NCBI GenBank assembly: GCA_949318235.1
Contig: OX439133.1
Location: 27,152,489-27,216,488, forward strand
Length of the DNA stretch: 64,000 bases
Direction: 5' to 3'
Source of the DNA: Ecdyonurus torrentis
Taxonomy: Eukaryota; Arthropoda; Insecta; Ephemeroptera; Heptageniidae
Position numbers and translations under genes: made by a program. Each line of letters opens with the position of its first letter. Position 1 is the stretch's first letter. This document shows, piece by piece, positions 21,850 through 33,786 of the stretch. The notes under the pieces are model-generated. The model saw only the letters and a list, made by a program, of their open reading frames with translations. It had not been told where the DNA came from and made no database searches.

Positions 21850-21892
21850 AACATCTGTGTTGTTGGCTTACCCCGAAAGGGATTATAGCGTC
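21197..21892 (+). mobile_element. 5'-truncated RTE-like LINE, 3' end
   Basis: A LINE C-terminus begins abruptly inside the last satellite monomer and ends with a very short 3' UTR (about 43 bases, ending GGGATTATAGCGTCATGAT) that runs straight into the (ATGT)n array. 5' truncation plus a simple-sequence 3' tail is typical of RTE-type LINEs. Confidence 0.75.
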
Positions 21893-21895
21893 ATG

Positions 21896-21896
<1 letters not shown>

Positions 21897-21926
<30 letters not shown>

Positions 21927-22736
21927 TGTATGTATGTATGTATGTATGTATGTATGTATGTATGTATGTATGTATGTATGTATGTATGTATGTATGTATG
22001 TATGTATGTATGTATGTATGTATGTATGTATGTATGTATGTATGTATGTATGTATGTATGTATGTATGTATGTATGTATGTATGTATGTATGTATGTATG
22101 TATGTATGTATGTATGTATGTATGTATGTATGTATGTATGTATGTATGTATGTATGTATGTATGTATGTATGTATGTATGTATGTATGTATGTATGTATG
22201 TATGTATGTATGTATGTATGTATGTATGTATGTATGTATGTATGTATGTATGTATGTATGTATGTATGTATGTATGTATGTATGTATGTATGTATGTATG
22301 TATGTATGTATGTATGTATGTATGTATGTATGTATGTATGTATGTATGTATGTATGTATGTATGTATGTATGTATGTATGTATGTATGTATGTATGTATG
22401 TATGTATGTATGTATGTATGTATGTATGTATGTATGTATGTATGTATGTATGTATGTATGTATGTATGTATGTATGTATGTATGTATGTATGTATGTATG
22501 TATGTATGTATGTATGTATGTATGTATGTATGTATGTATGTATGTATGTATGTATGTATGTATGTATGTATGTATGTATGTATGTATGTATGTATGTATG
22601 TATGTATGTATGTATGTATGTATGTATGTATGTATGTATGTATGTATGTATGTATGTATGTATGTATGTATGTATGTATGTATGTATGTATGTATGTATG
22701 TATGTATGTATGTATGTATGTATGTATGTATGTATG
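21897..22736 (+). repeat. (TATG)n array, first part (840 bp)
   Basis: About 210 perfect tetranucleotide units, continuous with the 3' end of the LINE. It is broken at 22737 by the hAT-type insertion and resumes at 24407 in the same unit. The long reading frames across it are artefacts of a unit that has no stop codon. Confidence 0.97.
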
Positions 22737-24406
22737 CAGGGTCGGATTGGCCATAAGAGCTACTCCGCGATCGCGGAGTGCGCCCCCCCGAGCTGGCGCC
22801 CCTCTGCGCCCCAAAGGGGCGTTTTTAATAAAAAAAAAAAAAAAAAAAAAAAAACGTAGAAAGCTGAAAGGTTCCAAATATAATCAAACAAAATCTCAAA
22901 CTGTTGTTTAATTTGCAAATCTCGAGCTTTTCTTCTTCGCGTGAGATACTACGACAAAGGGGGCGCCCAACACTCCATAATGTTGGAGTCGATCGATATT
23001 TTTTCGATAAGATCACGATCATTTGATCGGATCGGTGATCAGATTGACGCTTTTTTAAAAAAGTGTTGAACAACTCTAGGCATAGGGCGCTTGAGCTAAG
23101 CAATCTCAAATAATTTTTAGTAGAGTCAATTACTTAGTTAAGATACTACTTTAGAGGGTAGCGATGTTGTGGTAAAATTCAATTTTATATTTATTTTTTG
23201 GTTTATAATGAACCAAGGAACAATACTCCAAAAAGTTTCGACTCAAATCAAATCATCCGCAAATTATATAGCGTAACAAGTTGTTGGGCTACGCCGCCTT
23301 AAACACGTAAAACACACAAACTTCAAGCTCACCGAGGGCCAAATATTTCTTGATCAAATTAATCATAAACAAAAATATATACTGTACTAGTGTGTTCTAT
23401 AGATCAAGTTTTAATGAAATTGACTTTTTAAACGATTTTTACGAGACATTTACGGAGAAAAAAAAATTCAAAATCGCATATTCAAATTAACATGGACAAC
23501 TTGCGATAATTTTTTTCTCGAAAAATTCGTTCTAGAAATATCTGAAAAATCATTTTTAATTAAAATTCAACACGAAAAAACAAGCTAGTAATTTTTTTAA
23601 CTGCTTAAAAAAATCCGGTTCAAAAAAAAAAAAAAAAAAAAAAAAGAAAGAAAAAAAAAAGAGGTCAAAAGCGGGGTTCAAATATACATTCATTACATTA
23701 GCATAGGGGGTGGGGCATTTTACGAACTTTGACGCTCTGTTGTGACGAAAGTTTTTGAGATAGAATGTTTTGGATTTCTATTTTGGGTACATCAGCCTGA
23801 ACTTAATTTAAAAAAAATACACTCCTACTCTAAGTAGTACCTTAAAAAAAACTAAGAACTTGAGCTGTTGCAATTTGCAAAGCTGTGCCATTTTGCGCAG
23901 ATGTACAAAACAGATTTAAATATCTCAAAGGAGATAAATTAATCGCAAAATTAAAAACAAAAAAAAAAAAAAAAAAAAATGAAAGTGTAAGAACAAAGAT
24001 AGAAATTAAATCTACACTCTCAAGTACAGAAATGCAGGGGCGTCCAAACTGCTTAGCAAATTTTTAATCAAATAAGTACTATGCCATTTATGTATATGAT
24101 GTACCATTCACCCTATTCATGTCTGTTAATCCCCTTTTTTTTCAGACCTGCTCAATAAAAATAAAAAGACATGTTACTACATATTTTACTACCAAATTTT
24201 AATTAAAAAATAGAGTAAAAAAAACAAGATTGCCAAAAAATTTCGCCTCCGGCGGTAAGGGGACTCTGCCCCCCTTAACCCCCCGCAAGGGGCTTTGCCC
24301 CCTTGACCCCCTTCAGGGGGGCTACGCCCCCCTGACCCCCCATCTGGGTGTTAGCGCCCCTATGGGTGTATCGCGGAGTGCGCCTTTCCGTCCCAATCCG
24401 ACCCTG
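22737..24406. mobile_element. Non-autonomous hAT-type element inserted in the (TATG)n array
   Basis: Perfect 14-bp terminal inverted repeats CAGGGTCGGATTGG, with TATGTATG on each side, consistent with an 8-bp hAT target duplication (the array makes the exact length uncertain). Subterminal GC-rich blocks share ACTCCGCGAT/TCGCGGAGTGCGCC at both ends, and the right end has GGGGCTTTGCCCC-type hairpins at about 24270-24350. The interior (about 22860-24230) is AT-rich with poly(A) runs and has no transposase. 1670 bp long. Confidence 0.85.
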
Positions 24407-25057
24407 TATGTATGTATGTATGTATGTATGTATGTATGTATGTATGTATGTATGTATGTATGTATGTATGTATGTATGTATGTATGTATGTATGTATGTA
24501 TGTATGTATGTATGTATGTATGTATGTATGTATGTATGTATGTATGTATGTATGTATGTATGTATGTATGTATGTATGTATGTATGTATGTATGTATGTA
24601 TGTATGTATGTATGTATGTATGTATGTATGTATGTATGTATGTATGTATGTATGTATGTATGTATGTATGTATGTATGTATGTATGTATGTATGTATGTA
24701 TGTATGTATGTATGTATGTATGTATGTATGTATGTATGTATGTATGTATGTATGTATGTATGTATGTATGTATGTATGTATGTATGTATGTATGTATGTA
24801 TGTATGTATGTATGTATGTATGTATGTATGTATGTATGTATGTATGTATGTATGTATGTATGTATGTATGTATGTATGTATGTATGTATGTATGTATGTA
24901 TGTATGTATGTATGTATGTATGTATGTATGTATGTATGTATGTATGTATGTATGTATGTATGTATGTATGTATGTATGTATGTATGTATGTATGTATGTA
25001 TGTATGTATGTATGTATGTATGTATGTATGTATGTATGTATGTATGTATGTATGTAT
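24407..25057 (+). repeat. (TATG)n array, second part (651 bp)
   Basis: Continuation of the array at 21897-22736 on the far side of the inserted element; together about 1.49 kb and more than 370 units, without visible interruptions. Confidence 0.97.
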
Positions 25058-25220
25058 AACCTTAAATATTGTCGCCTTTCAACACCAGAAAAATTAACAA
25101 ATTGAAATAAATTTATAAATTGTCTTTTTACACATAGTCTACTTTTGAATTTCAATTTTGTGAGATATTTGTAATGTTGACATTGTGTTTATTTCTCTCT
25201 GTAGAGATATTGTATGTCAA

Positions 25221-25386
<166 letters not shown>

Positions 25387-25738
25387 TGGTGCGCAATCAC
25401 TTTGAGACAGACAAACCTTTTTTACATTAATAAAAGTGCAAAAAAAAATAAATAAAAGAAACATTTTAATTGATGAAAAATATCTTCCTTTTAACGTGTT
25501 TTAGACTAATTAAAAATATTAATAATTCTCATCAACGCCAGCATCATTGTTAAAAAATGCAACAATTTTTTGTTATTGTTTATGCATAAATATGAAAGAA
25601 AATTTTAACAATAATAAATGAAAAAAAAAAGTGAACTGGAATCTAATGCAACAGAGTGCGAAATGATATTAAAATTGCCTATGGATAAAAAGAAATAAGA
25701 TGCTTGCTTATTTATTCTAAAAATAGAATCAAATATCT

Positions 25739-25774
<36 letters not shown>

Positions 25775-26008
25775 ATTGAAATTTGTGAGCTTTTTTGTTA
25801 TGCTATTGTTCTCAATTGTAACATTGGAATGTATATAGTTTGTATTCAAGTTGATAGTCGATATAATATATAAAGTGAGTTGTTGTTTTCTGTCAGTATT
25901 TTGTTTAAAATTGCATTTCTGAGTCATATTTCTAACGACATTGTAAGAACTGATGCTGATATTACTTTGCTTGACGAATCTTATCGAAAGGTTGTTTGCT
26001 TTCTCTTT
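25387..26008. other. AT-rich intergenic with a short (GA)n run
   Basis: (GA)n at about 25744-25773; otherwise nothing recognised. Confidence 0.6.
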
Positions 26009-26310
<302 letters not shown>

Positions 26311-26692
26311 GACGCCACGTAAGGATGTTCAATATTTCTTAAATAATCGTTTATATAACCAAAAACTGTCATTTGAAATGGGCGATATCTGTGGGCGATC
26401 ATGCAAACTAAAATGTTCTTGGGTTTATCTTAGGTCCAAATATATATTGTATGGTTATGACGTTATGACACATTTAACTTCAAATTTAACGGATGATTAT
26501 AATTTAACTATCTCTATACTACAACCTCGTTTAAAATTGATTGATTTTTAATATATATATTTCTGAAGTTTTATTTTTCTTCTAAGTTTGTATGTAAATA
26601 GATTTTTATACGAACTTACAAAAAGCGACTTATGAACATAATATTTTCATTAGCCTCGTTTACTTTATTACTATATTTAATTCATTCAAATC

Positions 26693-26963
26693 CACTCTAA
26701 AAACTGGTGCATTACTTTAGTTACGAATACTAACTTATTTAAGATATACACTTTTAAGTTATTCGAGTAGCTAAAATAATGCATTTTAGCAAATAATTAA
26801 AAATAGTTAATTTAAGGTGTTTTAAGCTATTTTAAGTTAAATTAACTATTTTTAATAATTTGCTAAAATGCATTATTTTAGCTACTCATAATAACTTAAA
26901 AGTGTATAATATCTTAAATAAGTTAGTATTCGTAACCAAAGTAATGCACAAATTTTTAGAGTG
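26693..26963. repeat. 271-bp hairpin element (CACTCTAAAAA ends)
   Basis: Ends CACTCTAAAAA and TTTTTAGAGTG; arms of about 120 bp pair almost throughout (for example GCTAAAATAATGCATTTTAGC is shared in inverse), centre near 26828. No ORF. MITE-like fold-back element; a target duplication is not clear. Confidence 0.8.
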
Positions 26964-27857
26964 TTAGATTTCTTGAAGCAAGAAAAGTAGTTCTCAATAC
27001 TTAGCAAAAATACGACAAGTTGCGGTAAAGATCACCTGCCAATACTAACAACGTAAACCGGTTGCATTCATATTTAAGAGCCGCCATTATGGTGGTCAGA
27101 AATACACAGGCCTGTGTGAGATCACTTTATGTGAAGCACTCGCCGTTTTTCTCACCGCAGTTGGGTAATTTCTCTTATATATTATTTGCTCTTAATCTTT
27201 GTAATTTTTTAAATCCAATAAAGAATTATTATTATTATAGGCTATCATCCCATCATTTTTTTTTAAAGCAAAATAAGTTTTAAAACTAAATGGAAGACTT
27301 ATTTCTACAGGTCTTTATAAGCTAGGAGAATATGAGGATAATGCTTACAGCAAAATAAACTTTTATTTACGGAACAAATGAGTGTAAATGATGTAATCCC
27401 TATGCTGGACAATGAATTAGGCCCCACAAACATGGCGACAAATTGCAAATATATTTTCAAACACGGTAGGTCTATCATAAGTCAAGAGGAGGCAAAAAAC
27501 CTAATTTATTTTTATTTTTAATTTCATTTTGAAGAATATTTAAAAACTGAGCACTATGGAACATTATATTATTATTATACCACCACATTCGCAGGTAAAT
27601 GTTTTAAATTTAGGCAGATATACCAAAAAATACTTTATAAATTGTATAAGAAGCTTACACAGGGACACACAAGCATAAAGATGGTCATTGGATACAATTG
27701 AACACGTGGTGCAAATCCCGTGATTCTCAATGGTTTTATGTGATAGTAGGTAGCACTCGTATTTGCTCTGGATGGGACAGCTGTATGTTTTTATAGCCAG
27801 CTGTGAACATTTGTGTACAGTACAGAGCTTAAAAACTGTTAAAGAGACACGATTGGT
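26964..27857. other. Intergenic, nothing recognised
   Basis: No coding motif. A slightly GC-richer patch lies at about 27080-27165. Confidence 0.5.
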
Positions 27858-28034
27858 CCACAAAATTACAATAGCAAGGTGTGTCTACTTCTGCCTGCTC
27901 AGGCTAGTTGTCATTTTAGTGGCCAACGACATGAATATAAGCGCACCCCCTTGACTATATGCACATCTTCTCTCTCTCTCTATCAGAGTATTATGCTTGC
28001 TTGCTGCCGACCAGCCGTCTGGAGCACGCACCAC

Positions 28035-28123
<89 letters not shown>

Positions 28124-28295
28124 AATAAATAATATGCTTGCCTGCTTGTCCAACGCGCACCATCTCTCAAGTTTAGAGGAAGCTTATATTATAATAAATA
28201 TTTTGTTTGAACGAGACATTCGAGCAATTCGAGAGAGAACAACACACGGCAGGTCTAGCAGGCAGTTTTAATATTTTGGTTCTTAAAAAAAGAAA

Positions 28296-28372
<77 letters not shown>

Positions 28373-28565
28373 GTGGTGCTCCAGAAGGCTGGTCGGCAGC
28401 AGGCTGGCTTAATACTCTGATTCTGATAGAGAGAGAGAGAGAGAGAAGATGTGCATAGTCAAGGAGGTGTGCTTATATTTATGTCACTGGCCACTGCAAT
28501 GACAACTAGCCTAAGAAGGCGGAGAAATGCAGCAGTAGGCACACCTTGCTATTGTACTTTTGTGG
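27858..28565. repeat. 708-bp palindrome with (CT)n/(GA)n in its arms
   Basis: CCACAAAATTACAATAGC at the left end pairs with GCTATTGTACTTTTGTGG at the right; the pairing continues through AGGCTAGTTGTCAT, a short (CT) block, GCCGACCAGCC and into a long (CT)n (28037-28121) facing a long (GA)n (28297-28371). Centre near 28211. The two arms could form a single hairpin. Confidence 0.8.
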
Positions 28566-29517
28566 AGCTATATTTCCTTTGTTAACATTTTATCTGCTCC
28601 CTACTGTACGGTTTGTTCTGGGTTTGTTTATCCACGGGGTCCACAAGAAAGAGAAAAAAAACTCGTGAAAAGTGTTTTTTGTTCATGTTCATGATCTACT
28701 TACATTTAACTTAATAAATAAAGGAAATAAATGATCTCATGAAGTGCCAAATGTGGTTTATAATGTTGGAAATAGCAAAAATATCAATTTCTGATTATTA
28801 ATATGAACCTTTTTATTTTCTTCTTTTGAAAACAACATCAGCCCCCGCCACTGCACACCTGATTTTTTACTCAGCTATCCTATTGTTTTCAACCATATGT
28901 TTTTAAGCCGCGTATAAGCTTCTATAGTAATCCTATATTAGCTTCAAATCAAATAGTCGTTCATTTCTGTATAAGTCGATTGTTTGTTACTTAATCCATA
29001 ATAAAATAATTCAAAGTCAAGATCAGCCAAAAATAAATAATGTTAACATTTATTCACCTCACTTGTTTAATATAAAATATATATTTTTATTTTAAAATTT
29101 TATGATATTTTTGAGTAACAATATTTATTTAAATACATAGTATTTAAAAAAAATTAAATCTTTTTGTTTTTAATAACTAAATTAAATTTTTTAATTAAAA
29201 TATAGTATCAATATAATAGTTACATTTATTTGCATCTATGAAAATGTTAAATCCTACTTTATGTTTGCAATGCAAATATTGTGTATAATGTATAATGTGG
29301 GTACCAGAAGTGTATTTACAAGAAAGTACATAACGAATAAAATATTACTATGTTGCCTATATAATATGAAAATAATATGTCATTTTTCACTTTTACTTTT
29401 GCAAAAGAAATAAGAAAAAAGAAAAAAAATGACATTTCAATTTTCTCATTTTCAAATCTTGAAAACATGTAAATGTTGTTGAGGTTATTATTGCATGAAT
29501 AATAAATATTTAGCATG
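28566..29517. other. AT-rich intergenic, nothing recognised
   Basis: No coding or repeat signal beyond short homopolymers. Confidence 0.5.
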
Positions 29518-30186
29518 CAGAAATATAGCTACACTGCGAGGACAGATGTGTACTGACATGATGTTGAAGATATTTAGTCAGCACAGTTTTGTATGTTGTT
29601 GTTACATCATATGTGAGAAATATAGCTACACCGCGAGGACACATGTCTACTGACATGATGGTGAAGATATTTTGTCAGCACAGTTTTGTATGTTGTTACA
29701 TCGTATGTGAGAAATATAGCTACACTGCGAGGAGAGATGTCTACTGACATGATGTTGAAGATATTTAGTCAGCACAGTTTTGTATGTTGTTACATCATAT
29801 GTGAGAAATATAGCTACACTGCGAGGACAGATGTCTACTGACATGATGTTGAAGATATTTAGTCAGCACAGTTTTGAATGTTGTTACATCATATGTGAGA
29901 AATATAGCTACACTGCGAGGACAGATGTCTACTGACATGATGTTGAAGATATTTAGTCAGCACAGTTTTGTATGTTGTTACATCATATGTGAGAAATATA
30001 GCTACACTGCGAGGACAGATGTCTACTGACATGATGTTGAAGATATTTAGTCAGCAAAGTTTTGTATGTTGTTACATCATATGTGAGAAATATAGCTACA
30101 CTGCGAGGACAGATGTCTACTGACATGATGTTGAAGATATTTAGTCAGCACAGTTTTGTATGTTGTTACATCATATGTGAGAAATT
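29518..30186 (+). repeat. 94-bp tandem repeat, about 7 copies
   Basis: ATAGCTACACTGCGAGGACA recurs at about 29525, 29622, 29716, 29810 and onward with a 94-bp period (first interval 97 bp due to an extra GTT). Copies differ by one to a few bases. Confidence 0.95.
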
Positions 30187-30216
30187 GTGCAACTTTGTTA
30201 TGCGGACAAATATTAC

Positions 30217-30385
30217 TTAAGCTGAGTAATTATGCTGCTTCTATGTCATTGTAGCATAAAATTATGCTAAACTGGAACCACATTCGTAACTATGCTATAC
30301 AACAACATAGTATTTATGCTACATAACATATTTATTATGAAATAGAGCACAGATTATACTGTGTTGAACAAATTGTACTGAAATT
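30217..30385. repeat. Dispersed repeat with TGTAGCATAAA core, copy 1
   Basis: TTATGCTGC ... TTGTAGCATAAA ... TGCTAAACTGGAA parallels TTATGCTAC ... TTGTAGCATAAA ... TGCTAAATTGAAA at 55766-55935. Similar AGCATAAATATT strings also occur near 38505 and 53575. Diverged and of unknown class. Confidence 0.35.
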
Positions 30386-31259
30386 ACGTATTAAGTCTCG
30401 TACGTAAAAGAGCAGTATTTTCTAATAGAGCTAGAGTAGTGAGCTCTCTATGGTATAAGGTGCTGCAATATACAAACCAAAGTTGTCTCAAAACTGATGC
30501 TGTGTTGTCATATCTGATATTTGTTGTTGATGCTATCTTGTGTACTTACATAACATTTTGTACTGAACATTAGAGTTTTGTTTTCTGCGGGTATGTAATA
30601 TATTTATAATATTTTATTAGATATTTAAATTTTATATTTTTTAAGAAGTAAATGTGCAAACATTATAAGTTAAAATTTAAATTTGATTTTTATTATACAT
30701 TTCTTTCTTTTTTTCTTTTTTAAACTTAAACGTGAAGTATTGTTGCAAGAAGTTTGCAGAGCTATGCGGTACTTAAAATAAAATTTCTCTTCACAGATAA
30801 ATTTAATCATAGAGAATAATACTGTATAGTTGGAGATATATAAAACGTTACAATTTGAATTTTTAACTAATTTGCACATTTCAAACTATTTTTGGTGAAA
30901 ATTAGCTTCTTTCCTTCCCTGAAAACTTCCAAAAAAATTACATACATTTGACAAGAGATCTCGCGCTCAGGAGAGCTATTTAGCTGTCTTATTTGTCATA
31001 CATTACATATTATGTATTGCCTAATTTAAGGAAAAACTGTTTTGAGGGCAACTTTGCTCACATCCGCTTCTGTTTCGACGTTCTGTGGATGCTTAGTAAG
31101 TAGAAACGGAACCGGATATGACCAAAATCGCTTTAAGTCTCAAAATAGTTGTTTCTTTATCATTCAAAAGCTATAAATTGCACTGAAAAATAAATTAAGT
31201 ACTTTACGCTGCATTAATGTCGTTAGAGTACAAATTGGAATAGCATAAATAATACTGTA
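30386..31259. other. Intergenic, with copy of the GCATGCGCAGTA repeat family
   Basis: At about 31045-31160 TTTGCTCACATCCGCTTCTG ... GAAACGGAACCGGATATGACC is a member of the short family also seen at 39005-39135, 41183-41258 and 51905-52450. The rest holds nothing recognised. Confidence 0.45.
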
Positions 31260-31379
31260 CAACTTTGAGTAAGGTTCCCGAATGGGTCAGCGGTGGCTGC
31301 TGCGTTTTCTAATAAAGATAACATAGTGTGGTTGCGGGTTTACCTATTCAAATCGTTCGGGAACTTTTGGCTAGAGCTG
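31260..31379. mobile_element. 120-bp Tc1-type MITE
   Basis: The right end reads inward CAGCTCTAGCCAAAAGTTCC, the same terminal motif as the 1322-bp Tc1-like element at 4108-5429; the left end is a diverged CAACTTTGAGTAAGGTTCCC. TA lies on both sides (31258-31259, 31380-31381). GTTCCCGAA/TTCGGGAAC continue the inverted repeat inward. Confidence 0.6.
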
Positions 31380-32500
31380 TACATAATCTCGTGAATTATC
31401 TTGTGCAATATATATACGTCCCTTAATGCTAAAGGGTAGGAAATTAGTAGACCCTAAGTGCTTTTTACGCGTGCTTCAACGATCTATATATTTCTCTTTT
31501 TTTTTCAGTGGTGACTGATGATATGCATAAAAAAAAATGTAAACTATAATAAACTATAATACTAATACTATTTAAAAGTATGTAATGTTAATTTACATAA
31601 TAAAACTATCTCCGTAATAATACATTGATATTTCTTTAGCTAAATTTGCAGCAATTTGTCGAGTAAATGTAGCAGAAATTTTATCTTTGCCTCCTGCTGT
31701 GTGAGAAAACAATTGACTTGACAAAACTGCCTCCCACATAATACAAACTAAAACTTGATGTTAGAGCAGAAATATTGTTGTCTTGGACTTCACTAATGTG
31801 CGTGCTTGATAACATGGCGAGGTTTTAGCAAATAACTGGCTGCACTGTCTGTGTAGTGGAGATGTCCACAGAAATATATCATCTTGATTTTTAATACAGT
31901 TGTGAATATGAACCGGTTCAACTGACCATCAAGGGACATAACTATTTTGGAACTTGTTTTATTTTGAATAAGTTCATCGCTGGTTTTAAATTTTTAGTTT
32001 AAAAATGAGACAGCTTGAGTTCAAACCGTGTATGAAATGAGTTTAAAAAAATAATAATAATGTGTCCAAAAAAATTTGTTTAAAAGGAAAATAATAATAA
32101 TAAAAAAAAACGCGACAAACTTGTTTTATTATGTGTGATTATTCAAGATAGCAAATATTTAAAGAAAGTTTTAATATTTACGGTTTGCCCTAAAAGTAAG
32201 ATCGATCCATATGAAGATATCCTAACAACAGATCAACAAAGTCAAGGTTTGTTTCATAACAACGCAATTATGTCAATGTTAAGTTTATTTTGATATGTGA
32301 TTGTTAGCAGTAATTAACCAAACATAATATAATTAACTTCACACAATTCTGAAGACTGGCAACAATTTCGTTGATCATGCTGCCAGTGGCGTCAATAGTA
32401 AACATAATCCGCTTTAATTTTCAATCAAATTGTTTGAAGTTTGAAACGATCAACCATTTCAATATTAACATCTTAAAATCATTTATTATACGCTTATCAC
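31380..32500. other. Intergenic, nothing recognised
   Basis: AT-rich, no coding motif. Confidence 0.5.
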
Positions 32501-32766
32501 ATTGATCAGTAAACATTTTATGTTTTCGCTTAGTGAGAAAAAAAAACCTTGAAAATGCAAGAAAAAAGGCGGGTGTTTTGGCAATTTGGCATTTTGCGCC
32601 ATTTGGCGAATAAAAAATAAACGATTTGGTGAAAAAGAAAACTGTGCACATTTTTAAAAAATGACAAAACTGAGGCTTTCATTTGATGTATAAAACATTA
32701 TTTTTCTCACTTACCTTCATGTCTAAATTTGAGATTTAAATCGTGCGTTTTTTTATAAACACCCTG
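32501..32766 (-). mobile_element. Solo terminus of the mariner-type element
   Basis: Ends GTTTTTTTATAAACACCCTG followed by TA and matches 1095-1345 closely in the same orientation, including the start of the transposase reading frame (MFTDQ region at the left edge, then a break). The inner part and other end are missing, so it is a truncated copy. Confidence 0.85.
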
Positions 32767-33786
32767 TATATATTTAGTAAATAAATATCCAAATTGTTTG
32801 GGGGGAAAAATAAAAAAATTATTATATATACAATATTTTTTAAATATCCTGCCTTTGCAAGTTATGCTCTAAATTATACTCTGGGCTTTACGGAAACTAA
32901 ACATGTGATAGTACTACTTTTTCCCGCCTTTTTTGGTGCCGCGTATTTTGAATGACAAATGCAGAATTAAGGCTAATGGGACGACTAAAGACCCCAAAGA
33001 CATGTCAAAATCATCGCTAAAGACGCTAGATAATTTATTGAAGGTATTTCACGCAAGAAAACATCAAATTACGAGGAAAACGTGCGGTAAATTGAAATTA
33101 TACGTCTTAAAATTTGTATCGTCACTGAATACTTTGGCGCAATCGCGCAATTTTATCCATGGCGCGTGACTTAAATAGTGAGAAAGAAAACAGTCCAGAA
33201 GGGTTTATTTAGCTACACTCAAACATATTAGTGTAACAAACTAAAGAAACAGACACTGAAATGTATTTATCAACGTAATAAAAACATTTAAGATGAATTT
33301 TAGGTGTAATATTATGATTATTGCTGCACAGCTATCGGTTTGCAGAGACGGTCGTGCTTCTCTAAATGGCCGATAGGTGGCAGTAATAAAGTAGAAGCTA
33401 CAACCATCTATCGGCCATTTAGAGAGGCATTTGATCAAACAGATAGCTGTGCAGCAATAATCATAATATTACACCTAAAATTCATCTTAAATGTTTTTAT
33501 TACGTTGATAAATACATTTCAGTGTCTGTTTCTTTAGTTTGTTACACTAATATGTTTGAGTGTAGCTAAATAAACCCTTCTGAACTGTTTTCTTTCTCAC
33601 TATTTAAGTCACGCGCCATGGATAAAATTGCGCGATTGCGCCAAAGTATTCAGTGACGATACAAATTTTAAGACGTATAATTTCAATTTACTGCACGTTT
33701 TCCTCGTAATTTGATGTTTTCTTGCGTGAAATACCTTCAATAAATTATCTAGCGTCTTTAGCGATGATTTTGACATGTCTTTGGGG

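Noticed and set aside
21898..25105. Long ORFs reading MYVC or YIHT repeats.
   Set aside because: They are translations of the (TATG)n array, whose unit has no stop codon in any frame; also true of the CAGA, TTCG, GA and TA arrays.
29518..30186. Possible CRISPR-like array.
   Set aside because: It is a simple head-to-tail repeat with no unique spacers; the sequence is animal nuclear DNA.
31274..31364. tRNA-like sequence with a paired 7-bp acceptor-like stem (GTTCCCG/CGGGAAC) and an A-box-like TGGGTCAGCGG.
   Set aside because: The stem continues outward into a Tc1-type terminal repeat with TA duplications, and the T-arm does not pair. Better explained as a MITE.
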